Assembly (NCBI RefSeq): GCF_900107645.1
Contig: NZ_FNQN01000004.1
Span: 1 to 64,000 of the forward strand
DNA length: 64,000 nt
Source: Desulfuromusa kysingii
Lineage (GTDB): Bacteria > Desulfobacterota > Desulfuromonadia > Desulfuromonadales > Geopsychrobacteraceae
Direction of reading: 5' to 3'
Under the pieces are notes generated by a model. It was given only the letters and a program-made list of their open reading frames with translations. It was not told the origin of the DNA and ran no database searches. Positions 44,711-55,629 of the stretch are shown piece after piece; within the stretch, counting starts at the first letter, position 1, and each line of letters starts with the position of its first letter. A program made the translations under genes and the position numbers.

Positions 44711-46096
44711 TCATCCTTGCAACTCTTTCTGACGGAGTTTGTCTGCCAACAAATGGCAAACCTGATTGATACTTCCGGCACCAAGGGTCACCACCATATC
44801 TCCTGGCTCAACAATGTCAGCGAGGAACTCCGCGACCTCTTCCAGAGTATGCCGATAAGCCACGGCTTTATGTCCATGCTCGATAATCCCCTGAACCAAT
44901 TGTTCTCCAGAGACCCCTTCAATGGCCGCCTCACCAGCGGCATAGATATCGGTAATCACAAGTTGATCAGCTTGATAAAAAGCCGTCAAAAAGTCCTCGT
45001 ATAACGCTTTGGTGCGGCTGTAGCGATGGGGTTGAAAAGCGGCGATGACGCGCTTATTCCATCCACTTTTTGCGGCGTTAAGGGTGGCCTTTATTTCCGC
45101 TGGATGGTGGCCATAATCATCAATGATCATGATGTTATTAATTTCATCCCGCAGCTGAAAGCGCCGCTGCAACCCGCCAAAATTGCGAAACCCACCAATA
45201 ACGGTTTGAAAAGGTATTTCCAGTTCATGGGCAACAGCGATGACCGACAGAGCATTGAGAACATTGTGACGCCCCGGCATTTTGAAGGAGATACGTCCTA
45301 ACTCTTGGCCTTGATAAAAAGCGGTAAAGCTGGTTCGACCCTGACGATGCAGCACATCTTCAGCGTAGAAATCAGCCTGACTACTGAACCCATAAGTGGT
45401 AAAGCGTTTTTTAACAAAGGGGAGGATCGCCTGAATATTCTCGTCTTCCAGACAGAGGACTGCGCGGCCATAAAATGGAACTTTATTGATGAAATTGATA
45501 AAAATCTGTTTAATTTCTTCAATCCCGGAATAAAAATCCAGATGATCAGCGTCGATATTTGTAACCACCGCAATTGTCGGAGACAGATGCATAAAGGAGC
45601 CATCGGATTCATCGGCCTCCGCCACCAGGAACTTGCCACGACCCAATTTGGCATTGGAACCAAACGCATCCAGCTTTCCGCCAATCACCGCCGTCGGATC
45701 TACTCCGGCATGATGCAGCACGACCGACATCATGCTGGTGGTGGTGGTTTTACCATGAGTGCCAGCTATGGCAATGCCATATTTCATCCGCATCAACTCT
45801 GCTAGCATTTCGGCCCGTGGAATCACAGCAACATGCTGCCGTAACGCTTCAACAACCTCCGGATTGTCAGCTTTGACAGCCGTCGAAGTAACGACGACAT
45901 CGACCGCAGTGATATTTTCTGCCCTGTGGCCAATAACAATTTCGCCGCCAAGCTCAGCCAGTCGCGCGGTCGTATCCGACTCGCGCAGATCGGAACCGGA
46001 GACCCGATAGCCTAGATTGAGCAGCAACTCTGCGATACCACTCATGCCGATACCACCGATGCCAACAAAATGTATTTTCTTTATATGTCCGTACAT
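44711..46096 (-). CDS. murC: UDP-N-acetylmuramate--L-alanine ligase
   Basis: 461-residue cytoplasmic Mur ligase that adds L-Ala to UDP-MurNAc. [18 protein letters not shown] is the MurC nucleotide fold start, [11 protein letters not shown] the ATP loop (about 110-120), and [14 protein letters not shown] the conserved C-terminal motif. Normal length with no added domain, so MurB is not fused to it. It adjoins murG by a single base and leads into ddl. Confidence 0.97.
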   Translation of the reverse strand: MYGHIKKIHFVGIGGIGMSGIAELLLNLGYRVSGSDLRESDTTARLAELGGEIVIGHRAENITAVDVVVTSTAVKADNPEVVEALRQHVAVIPRAEMLAELMRMKYGIAIAGTHGKTTTTSMMSVVLHHAGVDPTAVIGGKLDAFGSNAKLGRGKFLVAEADESDGSFMHLSPTIAVVTNIDADHLDFYSGIEEIKQIFINFINKVPFYGRAVLCLEDENIQAILPFVKKRFTTYGFSSQADFYAEDVLHRQGRTSFTAFYQGQELGRISFKMPGRHNVLNALSVIAVAHELEIPFQTVIGGFRNFGGLQRRFQLRDEINNIMIIDDYGHHPAEIKATLNAAKSGWNKRVIAAFQPHRYSRTKALYEDFLTAFYQADQLVITDIYAAGEAAIEGVSGEQLVQGIIEHGHKAVAYRHTLEEVAEFLADIVEPGDMVVTLGAGSINQVCHLLADKLRQKELQG

Positions 46097-47188
46097 TTAA
46101 TCTCCCTCAAGCGGGGCCATCTCGAGCACTCGGCGGCATTCGTTAAGAATCCGTCCGGCCGCACCGTGAAAACCAATTTGACGTCCCTGCTCTGCCATTC
46201 TTTTTAATTCTTCGCGATCCTCAAATAGCTCTTTCACCACTGCAGCAAGGCGATCAGCGGTTAGATCCGCTTGCGGGATCAATTTTGCAGCTCCAACTTT
46301 TTCCAGTGATCTGGCATTCGCAGTTTGATGATCTCCTGCGGCTTGAGGTAACGGGATCAATATTGCCGCCCGACCACAGGAGGTCAACTCCGCCAATGTT
46401 GTTGCTCCAGCACGACAGATCACCAAACTCGCCTGCGCATAAGCAGTCAACATATCGTCAATAAATGGGACCACTTGCTGGGGGTCAAATCCTGCCTGTC
46501 GATACGCCTGCTGAACTTGGTGAAAATCTGCTTCGCCGGTCTGGTGCAGAATTTCCGGCTTTGGCTCCCATGATTTGAGCAACGGCAGCATTTCAATCAC
46601 CGTCTCATTTATGGCTCTCGCCCCCTGACTGCCGCCGAAAACTAACAACTTTCCTGGAACAGCGATCTCTGCGGTGATGTCTTCAAATCCTTGCCGCAGT
46701 GGATTTCCAGTGAGCACCGTTTTAGCCTCATTGAACCCAGCGTCACTATTAGCAACAGACAAACAAACGGCCTTTGCCCACCGCCCCAACAGGCGATTAC
46801 TTAACCCCGGGATCGCATTCTGTTCGTGAATCAAGTAAGGAACACCCCGCATTTTTGCTGCCAGCAACACAGGCACAGAGGCATATCCACCGACACCAAC
46901 AACCACATCTGGTTGAAAACTGGCCAATATCTTATTGGCTTGAAAAAGGCTCTTGAGTAATTTCGGGATCAATTCCAACCGACCTCGCCAACCACGCCCC
47001 ACAACACCGACCATATCCACAGTTGCCAATGGTAATCCGAGCTTTGGCAGTAATCGCTGTTCTAAACCTCGTTCGGTCCCGACAAATTGTACTGCTGCGG
47101 TCTTATCCTGCTGGAGCAATAGCTGCGCAAGCGCGACTGCGGGGAATAGGTGTCCTCCGGTTCCACCACCTGCCAGCAGCAATTTCAT
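46097..47188 (-). CDS. murG: UDP-GlcNAc--lipid I GlcNAc transferase
   Basis: 363-residue peripheral inner-membrane GT-B glycosyltransferase making lipid II from lipid I. Glycine-rich loops GGGTGGHLFPAVALA (residues 7-21) and GVGGYASVPVLLAA bind lipid I; HEQNAIPGLSNRLL and FGGSQGARAIN follow; CRAGATTLAELTSCGRAAILIPLP binds UDP-GlcNAc. Overlaps ftsW by 4 bp and touches murC. Confidence 0.97.
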   Translation of the reverse strand: MKLLLAGGGTGGHLFPAVALAQLLLQQDKTAAVQFVGTERGLEQRLLPKLGLPLATVDMVGVVGRGWRGRLELIPKLLKSLFQANKILASFQPDVVVGVGGYASVPVLLAAKMRGVPYLIHEQNAIPGLSNRLLGRWAKAVCLSVANSDAGFNEAKTVLTGNPLRQGFEDITAEIAVPGKLLVFGGSQGARAINETVIEMLPLLKSWEPKPEILHQTGEADFHQVQQAYRQAGFDPQQVVPFIDDMLTAYAQASLVICRAGATTLAELTSCGRAAILIPLPQAAGDHQTANARSLEKVGAAKLIPQADLTADRLAAVVKELFEDREELKRMAEQGRQIGFHGAAGRILNECRRVLEMAPLEGD

Positions 47189-48288
47189 TTTTTAGCTCCC
47201 AGCGTATTTGAAATATTCAACAAGATACCAACCGCGACTAGACTCACTACCAAGCTCGTTCCACCGTAGGAGATAAAGGGCAACGCCAAACCTTTCGTTG
47301 GCAGCAACCCCATACAGACTGCCAAGTTGACAAAAGCTTCCAAACCAAGCAACAAGCTCAACCCAAACGCCAGATTGCGCCCAAATGGTTCGGGACAATG
47401 CAGAGCAATCCTGATGCCACAGAGAACCAACATCAGGAAAAGTGCCGCAATCACCAGAACCCCGACCAAGCCAAGCTCTTCACCAATCACCGAAAAAATA
47501 AAATCGGTGTGCGCTTCCGGCAGATAAAATAACTTTTGCTCCCCGATCCCAAGCCCTTGCCCCAATATGCCCCCTTTGCCAAAAGCGACCATACTCTGGA
47601 TGATCTGAAATCCCGTATCAAAAGGGTCTGCCCATGGATCCACAAAGGCCATAATCCGGCGACGGCGATACTCAACCTGCATCACCAGAAAATAGACAAC
47701 GGGTAAAGTCAACAAGACAGTCAGAATGATATAGCGATAACGCACCCCGGCGACGAAAAGCATCGATAGAGCAACTCCGGCAATAATCATGGCGCTGCCC
47801 AAATCTGGTTGCAGGATCAACATCCCCAGCAATAAGCAGAGGACAATCATGTAGGGAAGATACCCTTTCAGTAACAACCGAACTTTTTCTTTTTTTCGCG
47901 TCAGTGAATGCGCCAGATAGAGAACCAGCGTCAATTTGACCAGCTCGGCCGGTTGCACTGTCAGCCCCGGAATTCGCAGCCAGCGCATGGCCCCCCCGAC
48001 ACGGACCCCGAGTCCGGGAATAAACAGCAAAGCCAGCAAGACAATGCTTCCGAGCAAGGAAATAACCGCTAACTTACGCCAATTGTTATAATTGAAGTAG
48101 GTGGCAACAGCCATCATGATAAATCCCACCAAAGCATAAAAAAGTTGCCTTTTGAGGAAGTAGAATCCATCGTTAAAGCGTTCTGCAGCCATAATAGCTG
48201 ACGAGGAATAGACCATGACGACACCAATACAGGTCAGTGAAACCGTCAACAGAAGCAGAGTGGTATCGACATTTCGATGGAGAGTCAT
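47185..48288 (-). CDS. ftsW: Septal peptidoglycan polymerase FtsW (SEDS)
   Basis: 367-residue SEDS-family membrane protein with about ten spans that polymerises lipid II at the septum with PBP3. YSSSAIMAAERFNDGFYFLKRQ, the PDLGSAMII loop with the catalytic-region Asp, PEAHTDFIFSVIGEELG, and LPFISYGGTSLVVSLVAVGILLNIS are classic FtsW motifs. Overlaps murD and murG by 4 bp each. Confidence 0.96.
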   Translation of the reverse strand: MTLHRNVDTTLLLLTVSLTCIGVVMVYSSSAIMAAERFNDGFYFLKRQLFYALVGFIMMAVATYFNYNNWRKLAVISLLGSIVLLALLFIPGLGVRVGGAMRWLRIPGLTVQPAELVKLTLVLYLAHSLTRKKEKVRLLLKGYLPYMIVLCLLLGMLILQPDLGSAMIIAGVALSMLFVAGVRYRYIILTVLLTLPVVYFLVMQVEYRRRRIMAFVDPWADPFDTGFQIIQSMVAFGKGGILGQGLGIGEQKLFYLPEAHTDFIFSVIGEELGLVGVLVIAALFLMLVLCGIRIALHCPEPFGRNLAFGLSLLLGLEAFVNLAVCMGLLPTKGLALPFISYGGTSLVVSLVAVGILLNISNTLGAKK

Positions 48289-49646
48289 AGGGTCTCCCTC
48301 GCCGGTGAAAGTTGTTGGACCAAACGCTCAAATTCATCACCGCGGGCCTGAAAACTGGCAAACATGTCAAAACTGGAGCACGCGGGGGAAAGTAAGACCG
48401 TTCCGCCTGGCTTGGTTATGACAAACGCCTGCTGCACTGCCGCTTGCAGATCCGACACAATCCTGATTTCGCAACAACCGGACAACGCCGCCGCCATCTT
48501 CTGCGCTGCTTCACCAATTAAAATCAGACAACTGACTTTCTGCTCAAGTTGCGGCCGTAACAAAGTGTAATCACCACCCTTGTCCTTACCGCCGGCAATC
48601 AACGTCACTGCAGATGAAAATCCAGCCAAACTTTTCATCACGCTCCCGACATTGGTCCCTTTTGAGTCGTTATACCAATCCACCCCATCCAATTGCCGTA
48701 CCCGTTGCATCCGATGTTTCAGGCCACCGAATGAACAGACAGCGTTCCAGGCGAGTTCGGCAGGGCAACCTTGCAACAGCGCAGGAATCATCGCCGCCAT
48801 GGCGTTCTCAATATTGTGCTCGCCGGAGAGTTGCAAGGACGACAACGGGAGTTGGATATCAGCGCCAGACCAGTTCCACACCAGCCGGTCACCCAACCGG
48901 ACCATTCCATCAACCATCCGTCCTTTGGCTGAGAACCACACTTTGGTCGCTGGCAAATCAGCGGTCAACCGGCACACCTCTGCATCGTCAGCATTTAAGA
49001 CAACAAAATCAGCGGCTGTCATATTGCGGAAGACTTGCAACTTGGCGCGATAATAACTCTGCAGATCGGGGTAACGATCAAGATGGTCTGAACTTAAATT
49101 CAGGAGTAAGGCGATAGATGGGTGAAATTGATCAATCGTCTCCAATTGGAACGAGGAGAGTTCAACCACGACACCATCAATTGCAACTGCACATGCTTCG
49201 ACCAGAGGGGTCCCTAGATTGCCACCAACAAAAACTTTTTTCCCCCAGGCCGCCATTATTTCTCCAATCAGGCTGGTCGTCGTGGACTTCCCATTGGTGC
49301 CAGTAACTCCAATAATCGGAACCCTGATTTCACGCGAGGCAATCTCAATTTCTCCGAGTAACGGGATAGCGCAGGAAGACGCCCGACGCAGTGGCTCGCA
49401 AGTCAGGGAGACGCCTGGACTCACAGCAATCAGATCAGCTTGCGCAAACAACTCCAGATCATGACCGCCCAGATCGAAACGGATTGGCAGCGTGCTCAAC
49501 GAATCCAGACCAGCCAACTGTTTGCGCTCGCGCAGGTCAGATATCGCGACTGTCGCCCCGCGCTCGTAAAAATAACTTGCCAGCGCAATGCCACTCCGCC
49601 CAGCACCGATGACAACAATCTTTTTGCCGCTATAATTTATTTTCAT
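48285..49646 (-). CDS. murD: UDP-N-acetylmuramoylalanine--D-glutamate ligase
   Basis: 453-residue cytoplasmic Mur ligase that adds D-Glu. N-terminal [19 protein letters not shown] loop [15 protein letters not shown] (about 115-128), [17 protein letters not shown] in the central domain and [17 protein letters not shown] with the C-terminal carbamate/Mg region. Overlaps both neighbours by 4 bp, showing tight translational coupling in the operon. Confidence 0.97.
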   Translation of the reverse strand: MKINYSGKKIVVIGAGRSGIALASYFYERGATVAISDLRERKQLAGLDSLSTLPIRFDLGGHDLELFAQADLIAVSPGVSLTCEPLRRASSCAIPLLGEIEIASREIRVPIIGVTGTNGKSTTTSLIGEIMAAWGKKVFVGGNLGTPLVEACAVAIDGVVVELSSFQLETIDQFHPSIALLLNLSSDHLDRYPDLQSYYRAKLQVFRNMTAADFVVLNADDAEVCRLTADLPATKVWFSAKGRMVDGMVRLGDRLVWNWSGADIQLPLSSLQLSGEHNIENAMAAMIPALLQGCPAELAWNAVCSFGGLKHRMQRVRQLDGVDWYNDSKGTNVGSVMKSLAGFSSAVTLIAGGKDKGGDYTLLRPQLEQKVSCLILIGEAAQKMAAALSGCCEIRIVSDLQAAVQQAFVITKPGGTVLLSPACSSFDMFASFQARGDEFERLVQQLSPARETL

Positions 49647-50719
49647 CGCAGTTTCAACGTCGAGAGAGCAATAAGTGCCAGCACAATGCTGATAATCCAG
49701 AAACGAACAATGATCTTCGGCTCAGGCCACCCCTTCAATTCAAAATGGTGGTGGATTGGGGCCATCCTGAAAACCCTACGCCCCCAATAACGAAATGAAA
49801 TCACTTGGACAATCACCGACAGCGCTTCGATAACAAAGATGCCACCGACGATCACCAGGACAAATTCATTCTTGGTAATCACTGCGATCGTCCCCAATGC
49901 GCCGCCAAGGGATAAACTGCCAACATCGCCCATGAATACCTGGGCAGGATAACTGTTAAACCACAAGAACCCGAGTCCAGCGCCAACCATAGCGCCGCAG
50001 AGGATGGCCAGTTCTCCGGCACCTTGAATCCCGGTAATTTGCAGATAATTTGCCAGCTTGGCATTACCAACAAGATAAGCCAGCAACAGAAACGTTCCCG
50101 AAGCTATGATCATCGGTCCGATGGCAAGACCATCGAGGCCATCGGTCAAGTTCACGGCGTTACTGGCCCCAACCATCACCAGAACAGCAAAGGGGATATA
50201 AAACGCACCGAGGTCAGGATTGATATTTTTAAAAAAGGGTAAACTCAAATGGGTATCAAAATCACCACTTTGATAGAGGATTAATGAAGCCCCGAGAGCA
50301 ATCAAAATCTGCCAAAACATTTTCTGTCGTGCGGAGATTCCATCACTGTTTTTACGCACCACCTTGAGATAATCATCAGTAAAACCAATCGCGCCGTAAC
50401 CACAAATCACCATCAATGTGACCCAGATGTAAGGATTCATCAGGTCAGCCCAGAGCAATGTCGGGAGGATAATCGCCAACAGGATCAGCGCGCCCCCCAT
50501 GGTCGGCGTCCCCTCTTTGACGAAATGGGACTCGGGACCAACCTTACGGATCGTCTGCCCTATTTGCATCCGCTGTAACGTCGCGATCAACCAGGGACCA
50601 AGGATAAAAGAGATCAACAGGGCGGTAATTGTCGCGTAAATAGTCCGGAAGGTAATGTAGCGAAAGACATACAATACCGAATATTCTGTATGCAGAGGAT
50701 ATAAGAGGTGATATAGCAA
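49643..50719 (-). CDS. mraY: Phospho-N-acetylmuramoyl-pentapeptide transferase
   Basis: 358-residue inner-membrane enzyme with about ten spans that transfers phospho-MurNAc-pentapeptide to undecaprenyl phosphate (lipid I). [11 protein letters not shown], the catalytic [30 protein letters not shown] and [16 protein letters not shown] are all present. It follows murF by 3 bp; ATG at 50719 is standard for the family, which starts with a short periplasmic segment. Confidence 0.97.
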   Translation of the reverse strand: MLYHLLYPLHTEYSVLYVFRYITFRTIYATITALLISFILGPWLIATLQRMQIGQTIRKVGPESHFVKEGTPTMGGALILLAIILPTLLWADLMNPYIWVTLMVICGYGAIGFTDDYLKVVRKNSDGISARQKMFWQILIALGASLILYQSGDFDTHLSLPFFKNINPDLGAFYIPFAVLVMVGASNAVNLTDGLDGLAIGPMIIASGTFLLLAYLVGNAKLANYLQITGIQGAGELAILCGAMVGAGLGFLWFNSYPAQVFMGDVGSLSLGGALGTIAVITKNEFVLVIVGGIFVIEALSVIVQVISFRYWGRRVFRMAPIHHHFELKGWPEPKIIVRFWIISIVLALIALSTLKLR

Positions 50720-50722
50720 CTG

Positions 50723-52126
50723 CTAGTTTCCTTTCTTACCGTTGACAGAGGCCGCAACGGTTGCCTTTAATGCTGCTGCCAATTGTTCCAACCGCACCCC
50801 TCTTGAGCCCTTCACTAAGACCTTATCTCCAGAGCGTTGCTGTTTTTGTAGATATTCAATTGCAGCAGCGGTATCGGCTAATGCGACCATCTGCTCAGGG
50901 TTCATTCCAGCAGTCGCTGCCCCCTGGCATATTTGCGTCGCAAAGCCACCAACGGCAATCAACAGCTCGGTCTTTTCCGCCGCTTTTGCGCCAAGGTCAA
51001 TATGCATTTTTGCTGATTTCTCACCGAGTTCGAGCATGTCGCCAAGGACGGCAACCCGTCTCCCCGGCCCTGGCAATGTCGCCAGGACATCAAGAGCAGC
51101 ATAAGCTGATAACGGGTTGGAATTATAACTGTCATCCAGCAATAACCCACCACAGGGCAAAGGAGAAAGATTCATTCGCCCAGGGATCGCCCTAAACTTC
51201 GCCAACCCCGTCACAATCTCCGTCATAGGTACGCTCAATTCGCTGGCCGCAGCAGCTGCAGCCAAGGCATTCAAGACATTGTGTTTTCCGGGGAGTGCCA
51301 ACTGTACCGCCGATTTCTGTCCTGCAATCAACAGCTCAAAACGGACGCCTATCCGGTCCTCTTCAATATTTTCAGCGCGCACCTGAGCATCGATCGAGAG
51401 GCCATAGGTGAGCTTCTTTACGCCGTTTGCTACCGGTAACCGAGCCACTCTGTAATCATCACGATTGAGAATGGCAGTCCCACCTTGCAGGCCAGCAAAA
51501 AGTTCGCCCTTTGCCCTTGAAACCCCATCGAGCCCCTGTAATGTCGCCAAATGTGCCGGGCCGATATTGGTAATAATGCCAACCGTTGGCCGAGCAATCT
51601 CTGTCAACCGTTCAATTTCGCCAATAGCGCTGGTTCCCATCTCCAGAACGGCCCACTGATGTTCTTTTTCCAGACGAAACAGAGTTAAAGGCAAGCCGAT
51701 CAAGTTGTTAAAATTGCCAGCTGTTTTTAAACCTGGACCGACTTGTAACAAAATTGTGGCGAGCATCTCCTTGGTGGTGGTCTTACCCACCGAACCGGTG
51801 ATGGCCACGAGCGGGCCGTTGAGTTGCAACCGGTATGCAGCAGCAATATCGCCAAGAGCCCGCAAGGTATCTGCAACCCGAACAACTGGAACACTCAAGC
51901 CAGCGACAACCTCTTCAGTCAGACACGCGGCAACCCCGTTTTTCACCGCTTGACTGAGGTAATCGTGGCCATCAAAGCGCTCTCCACGTAAAGGGACAAA
52001 TAGCGACCCTGGAATCAAGTTACGGCTATCGGTCGAGATGCCGCTGAGCTGACAATTAACCTTCCGTCCAGAAAAATCGCCGTCAGTGATCCTTGCAATA
52101 CGCTCCAGATCAAACATGTCGGTCAT
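50723..52126 (-). CDS. murF: UDP-MurNAc-tripeptide--D-alanyl-D-alanine ligase
   Basis: 467-residue cytoplasmic Mur ligase adding D-Ala-D-Ala (made by Ddl) to the tripeptide. ATP loop AITGSVGKTTTKEMLATIL (about 108-126), GTSAIGEIERLTEIARP, the Mur ligase motif NILNALAA-like GKHNVLNALAAAAAA, and LLDDSYNSNPLSAYAAL. Starts 17 bp inside the end of murE. Confidence 0.97.
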   Translation of the reverse strand: MTDMFDLERIARITDGDFSGRKVNCQLSGISTDSRNLIPGSLFVPLRGERFDGHDYLSQAVKNGVAACLTEEVVAGLSVPVVRVADTLRALGDIAAAYRLQLNGPLVAITGSVGKTTTKEMLATILLQVGPGLKTAGNFNNLIGLPLTLFRLEKEHQWAVLEMGTSAIGEIERLTEIARPTVGIITNIGPAHLATLQGLDGVSRAKGELFAGLQGGTAILNRDDYRVARLPVANGVKKLTYGLSIDAQVRAENIEEDRIGVRFELLIAGQKSAVQLALPGKHNVLNALAAAAAASELSVPMTEIVTGLAKFRAIPGRMNLSPLPCGGLLLDDSYNSNPLSAYAALDVLATLPGPGRRVAVLGDMLELGEKSAKMHIDLGAKAAEKTELLIAVGGFATQICQGAATAGMNPEQMVALADTAAAIEYLQKQQRSGDKVLVKGSRGVRLEQLAAALKATVAASVNGKKGN

Positions 52127-53648
52127 CTCCTGTCTCAGACGGTAATGCTTCTGAATTATTAGCCCCGTTCAAAACCCGATCCAGCTCCTCACGGTCATCA
52201 AAATGATTCTTTTTGGTGCCAACAATCTGATAATTCTCATGCCCCTTACCAGCGACCAACAGCATGTCCCCGGAATGAGCTAACATGCAGGCAAACTCAA
52301 TCGCTTCCCGTCGATCCGGAATGACGATAAACCCATCCGCGTCAGCAGCCTGTGTCATATCCAGCTCCTGGCTACCAGCCGCTACAGCACCAGACTTCAT
52401 TTGCACCAAAATTTCCAAGGGATCCTCTGTCCTGGGATTATCGGAGGTAAAAATTGCCAGATCAGAATATTTAACCGCAGCAGCAGCCATCATCGGTCGT
52501 TTGCCTTTATCACGGTCACCACCGCAACCAACCAGAGTTAACAGGCGCTTTGGTTGTAATTTTGATAACGTTTTTAAAGCCTGATCCAACGCTCCGGGCG
52601 TGTGAGAATAATCAACCAGAGCTAAGACATTTTTATCATTCTTGACCTTTTCGACTCGTCCTGGCACTTGCGGTGCCTGCGTGATCCCCTTGGAGATCGC
52701 GGCATTGCCAATCCCAAGTTGTTGTGCTGTGGCTACAGCACCGAGCAGATTGTAGACATTAAAATCCCCAATCATGCCGCTTTTAATCACAACATCCCCT
52801 TGCGGACTTGTAAATGTTGCGTCAATCTGGTCACGACCAACGGTGACGTGAAGAGGGTAAACATCCGCACGGTCATCCAGCCCAAACGCGATCCATTGAG
52901 GGTTTTCCTGCAACAGGTCGGCTCCCCAAGTGTCATCCCGATTGATCACCGCAATGCCTTCACCCAACAACTCTGTAAACAGCCGCCGCTTACTGGCAAA
53001 GTAGCGCTCAAAGGTTTCATGGTAGTCAAGATGATCTTGAGTCAGATTGGTAAACACCGCAGCATTAAATTCGATGCCGTCAACACGATGCTGCTCCAAA
53101 GCGTGGGAAGAGACCTCAAGGATCAGAACATCCGCACCTTTCTGTAGAAATTCAGCCATCATCTGCAGCAAATCAAGAGATTCCGGAGTTGTGATTGCGG
53201 CCTCATATTGGACATCACCAAAGCGGCACTCAATGGTTCCGAATACGGCTGGAGAAAATCCGGCTTGCTTAAAGATAGATTCCAGCAGATAGGTCGTCGT
53301 CGTTTTTCCGTTCGTTCCGGTAACACCGATAACCGGAACCTTAGCTGTAGGATGGCCATAATACGCTGCGGCAATGGCGGCCATAGCCTGTCGAGCATTT
53401 GCGACCTTGACATAGCAGACCCCTTCCACACAGACATCAGGAAGACGCTCCGCAACAACAGCGACCGCCCCAGCCTGTACAGCCTGAGGAAGGTAGTCAA
53501 AGCCATCGACCTTGGCACCAGGGAGGGCAAAAAACAGTGTGCCGGCCTGAACTTTCCGGGAATCACAAGCCAAGCCCGAGATAGCCATCGTCATTGAACC
53601 AACGACGTCAAGTGGCTGTGTCGCGACTAGCAACTGTTCCAAATTCAT
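52110..53648 (-). CDS. murE: UDP-MurNAc-L-Ala-D-Glu:meso-DAP ligase
   Basis: 512-residue cytoplasmic Mur ligase that adds the third stem residue. ATP loop [17 protein letters not shown] and the substrate-selective DNPRTEDP. That DNPR motif marks the meso-diaminopimelate enzyme, not the L-Lys one, and so predicts Gram-negative type peptidoglycan. Start chosen at ATG 53648 (MNLEQLL) after GAGGACAG; an ATG eight codons earlier at 53672 (GGAG upstream) is possible. Overlaps murF by 17 bp. Confidence 0.97.
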   Translation of the reverse strand: MNLEQLLVATQPLDVVGSMTMAISGLACDSRKVQAGTLFFALPGAKVDGFDYLPQAVQAGAVAVVAERLPDVCVEGVCYVKVANARQAMAAIAAAYYGHPTAKVPVIGVTGTNGKTTTTYLLESIFKQAGFSPAVFGTIECRFGDVQYEAAITTPESLDLLQMMAEFLQKGADVLILEVSSHALEQHRVDGIEFNAAVFTNLTQDHLDYHETFERYFASKRRLFTELLGEGIAVINRDDTWGADLLQENPQWIAFGLDDRADVYPLHVTVGRDQIDATFTSPQGDVVIKSGMIGDFNVYNLLGAVATAQQLGIGNAAISKGITQAPQVPGRVEKVKNDKNVLALVDYSHTPGALDQALKTLSKLQPKRLLTLVGCGGDRDKGKRPMMAAAAVKYSDLAIFTSDNPRTEDPLEILVQMKSGAVAAGSQELDMTQAADADGFIVIPDRREAIEFACMLAHSGDMLLVAGKGHENYQIVGTKKNHFDDREELDRVLNGANNSEALPSETGDDRHV

Positions 53649-53675
53649 AAGCTGTCCTCGTTGATTAACCATAGG

Positions 53676-55628
53676 TTATGCTCCAAAACGGATCCAAGCT
53701 TGCTTGCCATACTCGATAACTTTTCCCGGCTCTGGATATTGCTTGACCGCCTGTCCACTGCCAGATAGTTTTAAGTTCAGCTTCTTTTTCTCCATGAGTT
53801 GTAAGACCTGCCGATAACTCATCCCGAAAAAGTTCGGCATCCTCAAACCGTTGCTGGACTCAACATCGGGAAGCAATGCGGCTAAATCGGGCAAAGGCTC
53901 TTCAGCTAATTGCTCCGGGGTCAACGCCACAACAGTCCCTTTAGGCAGAATATTTAAATGACTTAAGGTTTGGCCAGCAATCCGAGCAAATACTGGTGCT
54001 GCAACCAAACCACCGTAATCCTTCCCTTTCGGTTCATCGACAGTCACTGCTATAACAATGGCAGGATTCTCAGCCGGCACAAATCCAACAAAGGAGGAGA
54101 CATGTTTATCCAGTGAATAGCCACCAGTCACCGTGTCGACTTTTTGAGCGGTGCCGGTCTTCCCTGCGATCTGATATCCAGGAACGGCAGCTCTGGTGCC
54201 AGTTCCCCCCGGTTCCGTCACCGATATCATCATATCTCTGACTTGCTGGGCGGTTTTTTCAGAAATGACCCGTCGTCGTACTTGAGGAAGGCGTTTTTGT
54301 ATTTGCTGGCCTTCAGCGTCAGTTATTCTTTCAACCAGATAGGGCTCCATCAGCAAACCACCATTGGCAATTGCGGCTATGGCAGATGCCATTTGAATCG
54401 GCGTCACACTTAAGCCCTGACCGAAAGAAATTGCCGCAAGATCGATCTCAAACCAGTTAGACGGTTCACGTAACATCCCGCTCACTTCTCCGGGCAAGTC
54501 CAGCCCCGACTTTTCGCCAAAACCGAAATCTCGAATATAGGAGTAAAACTTCTCGCGCTCCAGCGCTTTACCCAACTTGGCAGAACCAATATTGCTGCTG
54601 AACTTAAGAACTTCTTGCAAGGTGAGTTGTTGAAATTTGACATGGTCACGAATCGTCTTTCCACCGACAGAATATCGTCCATTTTCACAATAGATTTTCT
54701 GCCCCGGCCGAACTAAGCCCTCCTCTAAAACCCCTGCCATCAAAAAGGTTTTAAAGGTTGATCCAGGCTCATACATATCACAAACAGCGCGGTTACGCCG
54801 ATTTCCGGCAGGTGATTGCCCGGCAAGATTGGGGTTGTAGTCCGGCTGGCTTGCCATGGCAAGGACGCGACCACTTGCCGGTTCGAGCATCACCACAGTG
54901 CCACCGACAGCGCCGGTCTCACGCACGACTCGCGCTAACTCTTTTTCGGCTACATACTGCAATGATCGATCTAAGGTCAGGAAAAGGTTGTGGCCAGCGA
55001 CACCGCCCTGAACCAACTGATCGGCGGAAGACAGCCCCCGTCCTCGAGCATCACGAAGTGAGACGAGCCGCCCCGATTCACCTTGCAACTGTCGATCATA
55101 CTCAAGCTCAAGACCTTCAAGCCCTTTGGGATCTAATCCGATAAAGCCGAGGACGTGTGCAGCGGTACTTGTCTGTGGATAATAGCGCTTCCGTTCGGTA
55201 ACAAACTGCAACCCATCAATCTTTAGAGCACGCACCTGCTTCGCAACATCAGGATCAAGTTTTCGTTGCAACCACACAAATCTTTTCGGGGCTGACAACA
55301 ACCGGGTGAGTTCTTTTTCGGAAACTTTAAGGATTTCTTTCAGTCGTTTAGCGACTGCCTTGGGATTTTTGACTTGTTTCGGATCTGCAAAGAGGGACTC
55401 AGCGGCCAAACTCACCGCCAGAGGGTCACCATTCCGGTCGAAGATACTTCCCCGTTGTGGCGCTAATTTGACAACGCGTTGACGCTGTTGATCGGCTCGC
55501 TGTTGCAGATCAGGAGCTTGGACAACTTGCAAATAATAAGCGCGCCCGGCAATCGTCAGGAAAGCCAGGATAAATAAAAACCCGTAGATGCGGATGCGAA
55601 TTTGAACTCCGCGTTCCGATAATGCCAT
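53676..55628 (-). CDS. ftsI: Septal penicillin-binding protein (FtsI/PBP3) with PASTA domain
   Basis: 650-residue class B PBP, transpeptidase of the septum that works with FtsW. One N-terminal membrane span (about 13-32), then the PBP dimerisation domain (QRGSIFDRNGDPLAVSL), and the transpeptidase with catalytic PGSTFKTF (SxxK), SSNIG (SxN) and AGKTGTAQK (KTG). About 65 C-terminal residues (MPNFFGMSYRQVLQLMEKKK and on) form a PASTA domain, as in Firmicute and Desulfuromonadia homologues but not E. coli FtsI. Start at ATG 55628, one base after the ftsL stop and behind GGAG; the longer frame lies inside ftsL. Confidence 0.95.
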   Translation of the reverse strand: MALSERGVQIRIRIYGFLFILAFLTIAGRAYYLQVVQAPDLQQRADQQRQRVVKLAPQRGSIFDRNGDPLAVSLAAESLFADPKQVKNPKAVAKRLKEILKVSEKELTRLLSAPKRFVWLQRKLDPDVAKQVRALKIDGLQFVTERKRYYPQTSTAAHVLGFIGLDPKGLEGLELEYDRQLQGESGRLVSLRDARGRGLSSADQLVQGGVAGHNLFLTLDRSLQYVAEKELARVVRETGAVGGTVVMLEPASGRVLAMASQPDYNPNLAGQSPAGNRRNRAVCDMYEPGSTFKTFLMAGVLEEGLVRPGQKIYCENGRYSVGGKTIRDHVKFQQLTLQEVLKFSSNIGSAKLGKALEREKFYSYIRDFGFGEKSGLDLPGEVSGMLREPSNWFEIDLAAISFGQGLSVTPIQMASAIAAIANGGLLMEPYLVERITDAEGQQIQKRLPQVRRRVISEKTAQQVRDMMISVTEPGGTGTRAAVPGYQIAGKTGTAQKVDTVTGGYSLDKHVSSFVGFVPAENPAIVIAVTVDEPKGKDYGGLVAAPVFARIAGQTLSHLNILPKGTVVALTPEQLAEEPLPDLAALLPDVESSNGLRMPNFFGMSYRQVLQLMEKKKLNLKLSGSGQAVKQYPEPGKVIEYGKQAWIRFGA

Positions 55629-55629
55629 A

